Below are positions 26,481 to 35,459 of a stretch of 64,000 bases of DNA, in pieces; the stretch's first letter is position 1, and the number at the start of each line of letters is the position of its first letter. This DNA is from Capnocytophaga sp. oral taxon 338 str. F0234. GTDB lineage: Bacteria > Bacteroidota > Bacteroidia > Flavobacteriales > Flavobacteriaceae. The stretch spans positions 1,316,738-1,380,737 of the forward strand of contig NZ_GL872413.1 of assembly GCF_000192225.1 (NCBI RefSeq), read 5' to 3'. The position numbers and the translations under genes were made by a program. The notes beneath the pieces are model-generated. The model was not told the origin of the DNA and made no database searches. It was given only the letters and a program-made list of their open reading frames with translations.

Positions 26481-28415
26481 ATGCCCAATAAACTACTTTT
26501 TCTTTTGACTTTCTTCCTTTCTGTAGGAATTTTTGCTCAGGACAGTATCCGTTTTAAGTCCGTCCGTCCCAAACCTAAGAAAAAGGATAGTATAGAGCTT
26601 TCCTCGCGGGATTATAAGCGTATTTCTATCTTCCGTGATACCATTGCTATAGATACCACCCTTACTCTTAAGGCTATGTATAAGCAAAATCCTGTTAGAA
26701 AAGATATGTTCGCCTATGTTCCCTTTGAGAATATGGGGCAAACTTATACATCCCTTGCATACGATTATCGGACTTCTGAACTCTCTCCTACTTTTGGAAT
26801 GCGTGGAAATAAGTTTTATTTTATAAAATCACAGGAGGTTCCCTATTATTATATACCTACCCCTATGACAGAGTTTTCTTTTAAATCAGGACTCTCGCAA
26901 GGGCAGATGTTACAGTCCTTTTTTTCGGCAAATATCACGCCAGAATTCAACCTCTTTATACGCTATAATGCCTTACGCTCTTTAGGAGATTATAAGAATA
27001 TCCTCTCCTCTGTAGGTAATTTCTTGGCAGGATTCTCCTATTATTCTAAGAATAAAAAATACCTAATCATGGCTCATTATGCCAACCAAGAGGTGAATCG
27101 TCAGGAGAATGGAGGATTGCTCTACCCAGAACAATTCTACCAAGGTGACCCGCAGTTTCGCAATCGAGCAAGGTTAGATGTAGCCCTTTCCGATGCTACT
27201 TCGGAAGAGAACTCAAAACGTTATTTTATCCAACATCAGTATAATTTCCTACGTCCCATGAAGGAGGAGGGAAATTCTGAGATATTGCTTAAGCATCAGT
27301 TCCTCTACCAAACAGAAAATTACTATTATGATCAACCTGAGGTGGCACCTAATGCTTTTTTAGGAGAAAGTTTTACCCTTAAGAACCTCCGTGATAAGCA
27401 TGCATTGCGGGCATTGACCAATCGCTTGGGAGCAGAACTCTCCTTACCTTATTTGGGTAAGACTTTTCTTTATGGAAAGAGCTATTTCTATAACTATTTC
27501 GCTAAGGGAATTTTCGTAGATACTTCCGGAAATTTCATTCCTCACCAGATAAAAGGAACGGATTATGGATTAGGAGCTCAATGGAAGAAAACTTATAAGG
27601 GATTTGCTATCAATGCACAGGCAGAGCAAATGATTATAGGAAAATTACTTGGCACGGAAATTGCAGGAGATATATCATATATCTTTGATGAGAAAAATAG
27701 AATCACAGCAGGAGTGAATGTGACTTCTAAAGTACCTAATTTTAACTTCTTACTTTACCAAAGTGATTATAAAAATTATAATTGGTATCATCTTGATGAT
27801 TTCTCTAAGGAAAATATACAAACACTCTTTGCTTCAGCACAAACACAATGGGGAAACCTTTCTTTGGATATTACCAATATCAATAATTATACTTATTTTC
27901 AATTACAACCAGCAGTAAATGGTCAGAAAAGACAATCCAAGCCCGCTCAATATGGTGGAAATATACAATATTTGAAACTTATAGGAGAAAGAGAATTTCG
28001 TTATGGAAAATGGGGATTAGAAAATACCCTTATGTACCAGCAGGTATTACAAAATAATGAAAATGTATTCAATGTTCCTCTATTCACCACACGTAATACT
28101 CTTTATTTTACCTCTTATTTATTTAAAAAAGCGATGTTCTTGCAAACAGGGCTTACTTTTAAGTACTTTACACGTTATTATGCCGATGAATATAATCCTT
28201 TATTAGCAGATTTTCAGGTACAATCTGCTGAGAAGATAGGAAACTACCCTGTAACCGATTTTTTTCTCAATGCCAAAGTGAGAACTATGCGTATCTTCTT
28301 TACAGTGGAACACTTGGAAGCACTATTGGGAAATTATAATTATTATGCAGCTCCTTCCCAGCCTTATCGTGACTGGAAAGTGCGATTAGGTATTATCTGG
28401 TATTTCTTTAAGTAG
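26481..28415 (+). CDS. Putative porin (Porin_10-like outer membrane beta-barrel)
   Basis: 644 aa. A signal peptide MPNKLLFLLTFFLSVGIFAQ is followed by a charged spacer (RPKPKKKDS) and a long strand-rich region with many aromatic residues, ending VRLGIIWYFFK with a terminal aromatic as in outer membrane barrels. Similar to the Bacteroidota putative-porin family of about 650 aa. The start at 26481 is where the signal peptide begins; the longer ORF overlaps the previous gene. Second gene of a four-gene unit. Confidence 0.85.
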   Translation: MPNKLLFLLTFFLSVGIFAQDSIRFKSVRPKPKKKDSIELSSRDYKRISIFRDTIAIDTTLTLKAMYKQNPVRKDMFAYVPFENMGQTYTSLAYDYRTSELSPTFGMRGNKFYFIKSQEVPYYYIPTPMTEFSFKSGLSQGQMLQSFFSANITPEFNLFIRYNALRSLGDYKNILSSVGNFLAGFSYYSKNKKYLIMAHYANQEVNRQENGGLLYPEQFYQGDPQFRNRARLDVALSDATSEENSKRYFIQHQYNFLRPMKEEGNSEILLKHQFLYQTENYYYDQPEVAPNAFLGESFTLKNLRDKHALRALTNRLGAELSLPYLGKTFLYGKSYFYNYFAKGIFVDTSGNFIPHQIKGTDYGLGAQWKKTYKGFAINAQAEQMIIGKLLGTEIAGDISYIFDEKNRITAGVNVTSKVPNFNFLLYQSDYKNYNWYHLDDFSKENIQTLFASAQTQWGNLSLDITNINNYTYFQLQPAVNGQKRQSKPAQYGGNIQYLKLIGEREFRYGKWGLENTLMYQQVLQNNENVFNVPLFTTRNTLYFTSYLFKKAMFLQTGLTFKYFTRYYADEYNPLLADFQVQSAEKIGNYPVTDFFLNAKVRTMRIFFTVEHLEALLGNYNYYAAPSQPYRDWKVRLGIIWYFFK

Positions 28416-28458
28416 AGATATTTTTATTTTGTTATTAACCTTTTTTTAACCAATTACC

Positions 28459-29139
28459 ATGTACATATTAACCCAAAATCTGTATTTTCCACCTGTGGAG
28501 CAAGCCGATAAGACAGGTATTCTTGCCATAGGAGGAGACCTTTCTATTCCACGACTTATCTTAGCCTATAAGAGTGGCGTTTTTCCTTGGTATAATGAGG
28601 ATGAGCCTATTATTTGGTGGGCGCCTCCTAAAAGAATGGTGGTATATCCTGAACATTATAAGGTACCTAAGAGTATGCGTAATATTCTCAATAGAAAATT
28701 ATTCACGGTAACCTTTAACCAAAATTTTTTTCAAGTGATTTCCTTCTGTAAGAATATTTTCCGCAAAGACCAGCAAGGAACTTGGATTACAGATGAAATA
28801 GTAACTGCTTATACACGATTGCATGATTTAGGTCTGGCTCACTCGGTGGAAGTATGGCAAGATCAACAACTCGTAGGAGGACTCTATGGAGTGGATTTAG
28901 GTAACGGTATTTTTTGTGGAGAAAGTATGTTCTCTAAAGTATCTAATGCAAGTAAGGTAGCTTTCTTCACCTTACTCAAGTGGATGAAGGAGAGGAAATA
29001 TCTGCTTTTGGATTGCCAAATATATAATGATCACTTGGCAAATCTGGGCTCTAAGGAAATCCCTCGCACCGAATATATGAAGATTCTTTTACAAGGCAAT
29101 ATATCTCTTAGAATTAAGAAAATGAAACTATCAAAATAA
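28459..29139 (+). CDS. aat: Leucyl/phenylalanyl-tRNA--protein transferase
   Basis: Adds Leu or Phe to N-terminal Arg or Lys of proteins, marking them for ClpAP in the N-degron pathway. 226 aa with the family's landmarks: FPPVEQADKTGILAIGGDLS, GVFPWYNEDEPIIWWAP, GLYGVDLGNGIFCGESMFS and LLDCQIYNDHLANLGSKEI. The aminotransferase gene starts one base after its stop, so they are co-transcribed. Confidence 0.96.
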   Translation: MYILTQNLYFPPVEQADKTGILAIGGDLSIPRLILAYKSGVFPWYNEDEPIIWWAPPKRMVVYPEHYKVPKSMRNILNRKLFTVTFNQNFFQVISFCKNIFRKDQQGTWITDEIVTAYTRLHDLGLAHSVEVWQDQQLVGGLYGVDLGNGIFCGESMFSKVSNASKVAFFTLLKWMKERKYLLLDCQIYNDHLANLGSKEIPRTEYMKILLQGNISLRIKKMKLSK

Positions 29140-29140
29140 T

Positions 29141-30322
29141 ATGAATAAAGATTTTTTACAATATCAAGCACCTACTTCTCTGTACCCTTTAGGATTGGAA
29201 GTTGCTCGTGCAGAAGGATCCTATATATATGATATTCAAGGAAAGGCTTATTTGGATTTGGTAGCAGGGGTCTCCGCTTGTACATTGGGACATTGCCATC
29301 CTAAGGTAGTTAAAGCCATACAGGAACAAGCGGCTAAGTATATGCATGTAATGGTATACGGAGAGTATGCTCAATCCCCTGCTGTGGAGTACTGCAAGCT
29401 ATTGGCAGAGCATTTACCTGAACCACTGGAAACTACTTACTTGGTTAATTCCGGTACAGAAGCCATAGAGGGAAGTATTAAGCTGGCTAAGCGTGCTACA
29501 GGACGTTCGCAAATCATAGCAGCTCGCAAAGCCTATCATGGTAATACACAAGGTTCCTTAAGTATTATGGATTATGAACTCCGCAAGCAACCCTTCCGCC
29601 CTCTTATCCCTGATGTAGCATGGATAGAGTTCAATAATGAAGCTGAATTAGAGAAAATTACTACCCGAACTGCAGGGGTGGTTTTGGAGACTATACAAGG
29701 AGGAGCTGGCTTTATTACTCCTGAGAATGATTATTTAGCAAAGGTGAAAAAGCGCTGTGATCAGGTAGGAGCACTGCTTATCTTGGATGAGATACAGCCA
29801 GGATTTGGACGCACAGGAAAGCTCTTTGGATTCTTAAATTATAATGTAGTCCCTGATATTATAGCTATTGGTAAGGGAATGGCAAGCGGACTTCCCTGTG
29901 GGGCTTTTGTAGCCTCTTATGACCTTATGCACCTCTTGGCAGATAAGCCTAAGATGTCCCACATCACTACCTTTGGAGGAAATCCTGTGGTGGCAGCAGC
30001 CTCTTTGGCTACCTTGAATGAACTGCTCACTACGCACTTAATGGAGCAAACCTTAGAGAAAGAGCAACTTTTCCGTAAGTTCCTCAAGCACCCTAAAATA
30101 AAATCAGTGAATGGAAAAGGACTTATGTTGGCTGCTATCATGGAGGATGAGGCACTGGCAAATCACGTAATCCTATATGCCTATGAGCACGGTTATATCT
30201 TCTTCTGGCTACTCTTTGAACTTAGAGCCGTAAGAATTTCTCCACCCCTTACTATCACAGAGGAAGAAATAGAAAAGGCTTGCGCTATGATATTAGAAGC
30301 AATTGAAAATTATAAAAAATAG
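29141..30322 (+). CDS. Class III (acetylornithine/ornithine-type) aminotransferase
   Basis: 393 aa PLP enzyme of fold type I. PLP-Lys lies in IAIGKGMASGLPCGA, the cofactor Asp in LLILDEIQPGFGRTG, and the phosphate cup in NSGTEAIEGSIKLAKRATG. Close to ArgD, ornithine aminotransferase and related enzymes; the substrate cannot be settled from sequence, and no arginine genes are nearby. Convergent with dnaG, with a single base between the two stop codons. Confidence 0.9.
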   Translation: MNKDFLQYQAPTSLYPLGLEVARAEGSYIYDIQGKAYLDLVAGVSACTLGHCHPKVVKAIQEQAAKYMHVMVYGEYAQSPAVEYCKLLAEHLPEPLETTYLVNSGTEAIEGSIKLAKRATGRSQIIAARKAYHGNTQGSLSIMDYELRKQPFRPLIPDVAWIEFNNEAELEKITTRTAGVVLETIQGGAGFITPENDYLAKVKKRCDQVGALLILDEIQPGFGRTGKLFGFLNYNVVPDIIAIGKGMASGLPCGAFVASYDLMHLLADKPKMSHITTFGGNPVVAAASLATLNELLTTHLMEQTLEKEQLFRKFLKHPKIKSVNGKGLMLAAIMEDEALANHVILYAYEHGYIFFWLLFELRAVRISPPLTITEEEIEKACAMILEAIENYKK

Positions 30323-30323
30323 C

Positions 30324-32288
30324 CTACATATTCCATCCCAATCGGCGACCAATGATATTCTTTAAGGTATTGTATTCTATCACTTCCTGAAGTGACCAAG
30401 AGGGATCACCATCTTCATTCTCTATGGTAATGATTTCCTCACGTAAGGATTCTATTTTTTTATCAATGAGCCTTTTGCGAAGGTTTAGAATAATACTCGT
30501 AATAGCATAAGGAAGGTCTTCATCCTTGTCCTTGACCACTACATCTTTCCGTGCCCAATCATGTAAGTGCAAGTCCTCCTCTTGGGCTTGGAAGGAGGCT
30601 ACCAGAGAAGCCATAGACGGTGGAATTTTATTGATAATGAGGGAAATGTCCTGTAATCCTTCTTGATATTGGTTTATGAAAAAGGTATAGAGCTCCCTAA
30701 ACTCTGGAGTGGATAGCTCTATCTCATCGGCTTGTAGTTCAAGAAATAGCTTTTCATACACCTTCATTTTTTGGGTGGTTTCTTGTATTTTTTCCTCTCC
30801 TGTATCTGGGTCATAGTATAAGAATTTTTCCTCAAAATTGCATTCTTTCTGTCCGTATAGAAGTAGGTATTTGATAAGGTCTTTCTCCAAATAGGTAACA
30901 GGATTTACAGCTATAGGATTCTCTGTTACTTGAGATGGAGTTTCCTTTTGTGCCCTTTTGAGTTCCTGGTTGGCTTTGATAAGTTGTCGTTGGTTGATTT
31001 GGGCGAGGGAAGTGAAGAGTACCTCCTCTGAAATCTCCATAATTTGAGCACATTCACGCACATAAATTTCTCGCTTGATAGGATCAGAAATTTTGGAAAT
31101 ACTCTCAATCATGTCCCGAATGGTATCGGCTCTCTTGAGAGGGTCATTCTGTGTCTCCTTCATGAGTAAGGAGGCTTTGAAGCGGATAAAATCTTGTGTA
31201 TGTTCCTTAAAGTATTCTTGAATTTCTTCTAAAGAATATTCTTTAGCAAAACTATCGGGGTCTTCTCCTTCAGGAAAGGTACAGATTCGTACATTCATTC
31301 CCTCAGCAAGGATCATATCCACCCCGCGAATAGCTGCCCTAAGTCCTGCTGAATCTCCATCATAGAGAACTGTAATGTTGGGAGTAAGTCTGCGAATAAG
31401 GCGAATTTGCTCCTGTGTAAGGGCTGTGCCGCTGGAGGCAACCACATTCTTAATGCCTCGTTGGTAGAGCTGAATAACATCTGTATATCCTTCTACCAAA
31501 TAACAGATATCTTCTTTGGAAATAAAGGGTTTGGCTTGGAAGATACCATATAATATATTACTCTTATGGTAGATGTCACTTTCAGGAGAGTTAAGGTATT
31601 TGGCTACCTTTTTCTCTTGAGAGAGAATACGTCCTCCAAAGCCCAAAACACGTCCACTCATGGAGAGAATAGGGAACATTACACGTCCTTTAAAACGGTC
31701 TATCTTACGGTTATCTTCCTTAATGATAGTAAGTCCTGTCTTTTCTAAGAAAGACAATTTCATTCCTTTGCTTAGTGCCTCATCGGTGAAGGCTGTCCAG
31801 TTATCTGGAGAATATCCCAGTTGAAAGGTCTGAATCATTTCATCAGTGAATCCTCTTTCTTTAAAATAAGTAAGTCCTAAGGCTTTTCCTTCTTCGGACT
31901 CAAGCAGAGTCCTGTGGAAATAATCTCGGGCAAACTCACTGACTAAGTACAGCCCCTCCTTTTCATTAGCCTTGTTTTTCTCTTCTTCATTTTGTTGGGT
32001 CTCCTCAAGCTCTATATGATACTTTTTGGCTAAGTAATGAATGGCTTCTACATACGAAAAATGCTCATATTCCATAAGGAAAGCAATGGCATTTCCTCCC
32101 TTCCCACTACTGAAATCTTTCCAAATTTGTTTGGAAGGGGACACAGAGAAACTTGGTGTACGTTCATTGGTAAAAGGGCTTAATCCTTTGTAACCGGAAC
32201 CTGCACGCTTTAGTTGGATGAAATCACCAATGACTTCTTCCACACGAATGGCATCATATACCTTATCTATACTCTCTTTGGTAATCAC
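30324..32288 (-). CDS. dnaG: DNA primase, zinc ligands lost
   Basis: Synthesises RNA primers at the replication fork. 654 aa: N-terminal zinc-ribbon-type domain (1-100), TOPRIM catalytic domain with YLVEGYTDVI (Glu) and LYDGDSAGLRA (DxD-like), and a C-terminal helicase-binding part. In the N-domain the ligands C-x2-H and C-x2-C read Ser37, Thr40, Asp58 and Ser61 (GLSPFTNERTPSF... KDFSSGKGG), so the fold is there but not the zinc site. I believe this is a lineage trait of Flavobacteriia, not damage. Last gene of the tsaC operon. Confidence 0.95.
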   Translation of the reverse strand: MITKESIDKVYDAIRVEEVIGDFIQLKRAGSGYKGLSPFTNERTPSFSVSPSKQIWKDFSSGKGGNAIAFLMEYEHFSYVEAIHYLAKKYHIELEETQQNEEEKNKANEKEGLYLVSEFARDYFHRTLLESEEGKALGLTYFKERGFTDEMIQTFQLGYSPDNWTAFTDEALSKGMKLSFLEKTGLTIIKEDNRKIDRFKGRVMFPILSMSGRVLGFGGRILSQEKKVAKYLNSPESDIYHKSNILYGIFQAKPFISKEDICYLVEGYTDVIQLYQRGIKNVVASSGTALTQEQIRLIRRLTPNITVLYDGDSAGLRAAIRGVDMILAEGMNVRICTFPEGEDPDSFAKEYSLEEIQEYFKEHTQDFIRFKASLLMKETQNDPLKRADTIRDMIESISKISDPIKREIYVRECAQIMEISEEVLFTSLAQINQRQLIKANQELKRAQKETPSQVTENPIAVNPVTYLEKDLIKYLLLYGQKECNFEEKFLYYDPDTGEEKIQETTQKMKVYEKLFLELQADEIELSTPEFRELYTFFINQYQEGLQDISLIINKIPPSMASLVASFQAQEEDLHLHDWARKDVVVKDKDEDLPYAITSIILNLRKRLIDKKIESLREEIITIENEDGDPSWSLQEVIEYNTLKNIIGRRLGWNM

Positions 32289-32297
32289 ATCTATATA

Positions 32298-32690
32298 TTA
32301 ATCCTCATATAATTCAATAGGAAATCCATCAGGGTCTTCCAAAAAAGCAAAACGCTTACCCGTATATTCATCTGTACGAATAGCCTCACAGGCTACCTCT
32401 TTGCTCTTTAGGTAGGCAATAGCTTTTTCCAGATTCTTTACAGCCAAAGCCAGATGCCTTCCTCCACAAGCCTCCGGCTGACTAAGTCGCTTGGGAGGAT
32501 TAGGAAAAGAAAATAATTCAAGAACATATTCTCCATGAAGGCATAAATCCAACTTAAAAGATTGCCTTTCCACTCTATAATGCTCTTCCCGTATGGTAAA
32601 GGGTAATATTTCTGTATAAAAGTACTTTGACTTTTGGTAATGGCTACAAATAATTGCTATATGATGTATTTTCTCTATTTCTAATGTCAT
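32298..32690 (-). CDS. VOC family (YaeR-like) metalloenzyme
   Basis: 130 aa glyoxalase/vicinal-oxygen-chelate protein. The expected four metal positions are visible: HHIAII near the N-terminus, VLELFSF mid-protein, GRHLALAV, and FPIELYED at the end. Similar to the YaeR/SMU.1112c group, whose substrate is unknown. Between truA and dnaG with 9-base gaps on both sides. Confidence 0.88.
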   Translation of the reverse strand: MTLEIEKIHHIAIICSHYQKSKYFYTEILPFTIREEHYRVERQSFKLDLCLHGEYVLELFSFPNPPKRLSQPEACGGRHLALAVKNLEKAIAYLKSKEVACEAIRTDEYTGKRFAFLEDPDGFPIELYED

Positions 32691-32699
32691 AATTTTGCT

Positions 32700-33443
32700 T
32701 TAGGTTAGAAAAATTTCTTTAGGATATACTACTTTTTCTAAGAAGAGTGCATGTCCAGGTACAGAATATCCTGCTTGGGAACGATTCTTACTTAGCAAAA
32801 TTTGCTCAAAATTACTTAAGGATATTTTCCCTATACCTACCTCTATCATAGTCCCTACTATTGCCCGTACCATGTTACGCAAAAACCTATCTGCTGTAAT
32901 CCTGAAAATAAGTAAGCTATCCTCTTCTTTCCAAAATGCTTCTGTAAGATGACAAATATACGTCCTTACATCGGTATTTGTTTTTGAAAAGCATTGAAAA
33001 TCATTATGTTTCAGAAGTATTTCACAAGCCCTATTCATTTGGCTTATAGCAAGAGGCTGATATACATAGTAACTTTGTTCATATAGGAAAGGATTTTTTT
33101 CCCGTGAGATAAAGTATTGATAGGTACGAGAGATGGCGTCAAAGCGGGCGTGAGCCGCGTCCTTCATCGGGAAAATACCTTTGATAGCAATCGTCTTAGG
33201 CAGAAAAGAATTAAGCTTGTTCACTAAATTCTCAGGTAAGGGAAGAGAAAAGTCAAAATGAGCAAAATAATCCCTTGCATGCACTCCTGTATCGGTACGT
33301 CCTGCTCCTACTAAAGTAATCTCTTCGTGAAGCAATAGAGATATAGCTCTTTCCAATTCCTCTTGTACAGAAAGGGAATGGGGTTGCTTCTGCCAACCAA
33401 AGTAATTTTTTCCATTATAAGATAGTTCTATAAAAAAGCGCAC
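32700..33443 (-). CDS. truA: tRNA pseudouridine(38-40) synthase
   Basis: Makes pseudouridine at positions 38-40 of the tRNA anticodon stem. 247 aa. The catalytic Asp lies in GAGRTDTGVHARDY, and FLRNMVRAIVGTMIEVG forms the C-terminal signature. N-terminus FFIELSYNGKNYFGWQKQP is typical. Second gene of the tsaC-truA-VOC-dnaG run. Confidence 0.96.
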   Translation of the reverse strand: MRFFIELSYNGKNYFGWQKQPHSLSVQEELERAISLLLHEEITLVGAGRTDTGVHARDYFAHFDFSLPLPENLVNKLNSFLPKTIAIKGIFPMKDAAHARFDAISRTYQYFISREKNPFLYEQSYYVYQPLAISQMNRACEILLKHNDFQCFSKTNTDVRTYICHLTEAFWKEEDSLLIFRITADRFLRNMVRAIVGTMIEVGIGKISLSNFEQILLSKNRSQAGYSVPGHALFLEKVVYPKEIFLT

Positions 33444-33464
33444 TATGATGTATTTCTTTTATGA

Positions 33465-34088
33465 TTAGAAGAGTCCTTCTATACTGCCTTTTCCCTCACG
33501 GATAAGTTCTGGTACCCTAGTGGAGAGGTCTATTACAGTGGAAGCTACATTATCTCCATACCCACCATCTATGACCATATCCACCTTATCTTGCCATTTC
33601 TCAAAGATGAGCTCAGGATCAGTGGTGTACTCAATCACTTCATCTTCATCATAGATAGAGGAAGAGACAATGGGATTGCCTAATTTTTTCACTAAAATGC
33701 GTGCAATATTATTGTCGGGCACTCGAATCCCTACTGTTTTCTTCTTCTTGAATTCCTTAGGAAGGTTTGTATTACCTGGTAAAATGAAAGTATAAGCCCC
33801 TGGAAGAGCCCTTTTCAGTATTTTGAAAGTAGCCGTGTCTATCTGTTTTACATAATCCGAAAGATTACTCAAATCCGCACATACAAATGAGAAGTTGGCC
33901 TTTTCCAATTTTATTCCTTTCAGTTGTGCAATACGCTCTAAGGCTTTGCTATGGGTAATATCACACCCTAAACCATACACAGTATCAGTAGGATAGATAA
34001 TCACTCCCCCTTCTCGCAAGCAGTCCACTACTTTTTGAACTTCCCGTTCATTGGGATTCTCAGGATATATTTTGATGAATTTAGCCAT
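33465..34088 (-). CDS. tsaC: L-threonylcarbamoyladenylate synthase
   Basis: Makes threonylcarbamoyl-AMP for the t6A37 modification of ANN-decoding tRNAs. 207 aa YrdC-type (no Sua5 C-terminal domain). Substrate motifs YPTDTVYGLGCD and the FVCADLSNLSDY/ALPGAYTFILP segments are clear, and SSIYDEDEV lies in the expected place. First gene of a four-gene operon from the box at 34112-34119. Confidence 0.94.
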   Translation of the reverse strand: MAKFIKIYPENPNEREVQKVVDCLREGGVIIYPTDTVYGLGCDITHSKALERIAQLKGIKLEKANFSFVCADLSNLSDYVKQIDTATFKILKRALPGAYTFILPGNTNLPKEFKKKKTVGIRVPDNNIARILVKKLGNPIVSSSIYDEDEVIEYTTDPELIFEKWQDKVDMVIDGGYGDNVASTVIDLSTRVPELIREGKGSIEGLF

Positions 34089-34111
34089 TTTTTACTACAG
34101 ATTTTAATAGG

Positions 34112-34119
34112 CAAAAATA
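34112..34119 (-). promoter_or_regulatory. -7 box for the tsaC-truA-VOC-dnaG operon
   Basis: TATTTTTG on the minus strand, 24 bases before the tsaC start. Confidence 0.6.
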
Positions 34120-34282
34120 CGATAATATTCTTATCTGCCAAAAAAAATATGATTGATATATGAAGATTATATTTTATATTTATCTATTTGATTGTCAAAA
34201 TATTAGAAATATTTTTAATTTTATTTAGAAAGATTTAGGTAAAAAAATAATATTCTCCCTAAAAATAATAGATAAAAAGTCG

Positions 34283-34290
34283 TACTTTTG
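34283..34290 (+). promoter_or_regulatory. -7 box for prfB
   Basis: TACTTTTG, 16 bases before the ATG at 34306; fixes the start of the prfB reading frame. Confidence 0.65.
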
Positions 34291-34305
34291 CCGAAATTTT
34301 CGTGA

Positions 34306-35408
34306 ATGATAACCATAGAGCAGTTAAGAGAACTTAGCCAGCGGGTAGAGAACTTAGAGAAGTACCTCCAAATTGACAAAAAAAAATAGAAATTGCCAAT
34401 GAGGAGGAAAAAACATTAGCACCAGGTTTCTGGGATAACCCAAAACAAGCGCAAATAGTAGTTCAAAAACTTCAATCTCAAAAAAAATGGGTAATCGATT
34501 ATGAAAAATCAGCTGAAATGCTGGAAGAACTCCAAGTTATGTTGGATTTCTATAAGGAAAATGCTATTTCTGCTGAGGAAGTAGAAGCATTTTATGCTAA
34601 AACACTTACTCATATTGAGAATTTAGAGTTTCGCAATATGCTTTCCGATGAAGGAGATGCTCTTAGTGCAGTTTTACAGATTACGGCAGGAGCAGGAGGA
34701 ACAGAAAGTTGTGATTGGGCTTCTATGCTTATGCGTATGTATATCATGTGGGCAAATAGACAAGGTTTCTCTGTAAAGGAACTTAACTATCAGGAAGGTG
34801 ATGTGGCTGGAGTAAAGACGGTTACCCTTGAAATAGATGGTGAATTTGCTTTTGGCTATCTCAAAGGAGAGAATGGGGTACATCGCCTTGTACGGATCTC
34901 GCCCTTTGATAGTAATGCCAAGCGGCATACTTCTTTTGCTTCTGTATATGTGTACCCCTTAGCCGATGATACCATTGAAATAGAGATAAATCCAGCCGAT
35001 ATTTCTTTTGAAACCATGCGTTCCAGTGGAGCAGGTGGACAGAATGTCAACAAGGTAGAGACGGCAGTGCGCCTCCGTCACCATCCTACGGGAATTATTA
35101 TTGAAAACTCTGAGACACGTAGCCAGCTGGATAATAAGAACAAAGCCTTGCAGTTGCTCAAGTCACAACTCTACGAAATGGAACTCAAGAAGCGACAGGC
35201 TAAGCGTGATGAAATTGAGGCTAACAAAATGAAAATAGAATGGGGTAGTCAAATTCGTAATTATGTGATGCAACCCTATAAGCTCGTCAAAGATGTCCGT
35301 ACAAACTATGAAACAACTAATGTGGATGCGGTGATGAATGGCGAAATAGATGATTTCTTAAAAGCATACTTGATGCTTATGGGACAACAAAATAATGATG
35401 AAGATTAA
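34306..35408 (+). CDS. prfB: Peptide chain release factor 2, frame broken at an A9 run
   Basis: RF2 reads UAA and UGA and releases the nascent chain. The upstream frame from ATG 34306 reads [20 protein letters not shown]... then LQIDKKK and a TAG at 34387; the downstream frame continues [16 protein letters not shown] to the end. The join is at nine As (34378-34386); one more A, or a -1 slip, gives a 367-aa RF2 of normal length. The usual RF2 CUU-UGA frameshift site is absent: that position reads CTC CAA in frame. The stop-codon-reading SPF motif ([12 protein letters not shown]) and the catalytic GGQ (GAGGQNVNK) are intact. topA follows. Confidence 0.9.
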
Positions 35409-35459
35409 TCATTATCATTGGGCATTAATCATTACTTTTTTACTTTAATATTAATTCGA

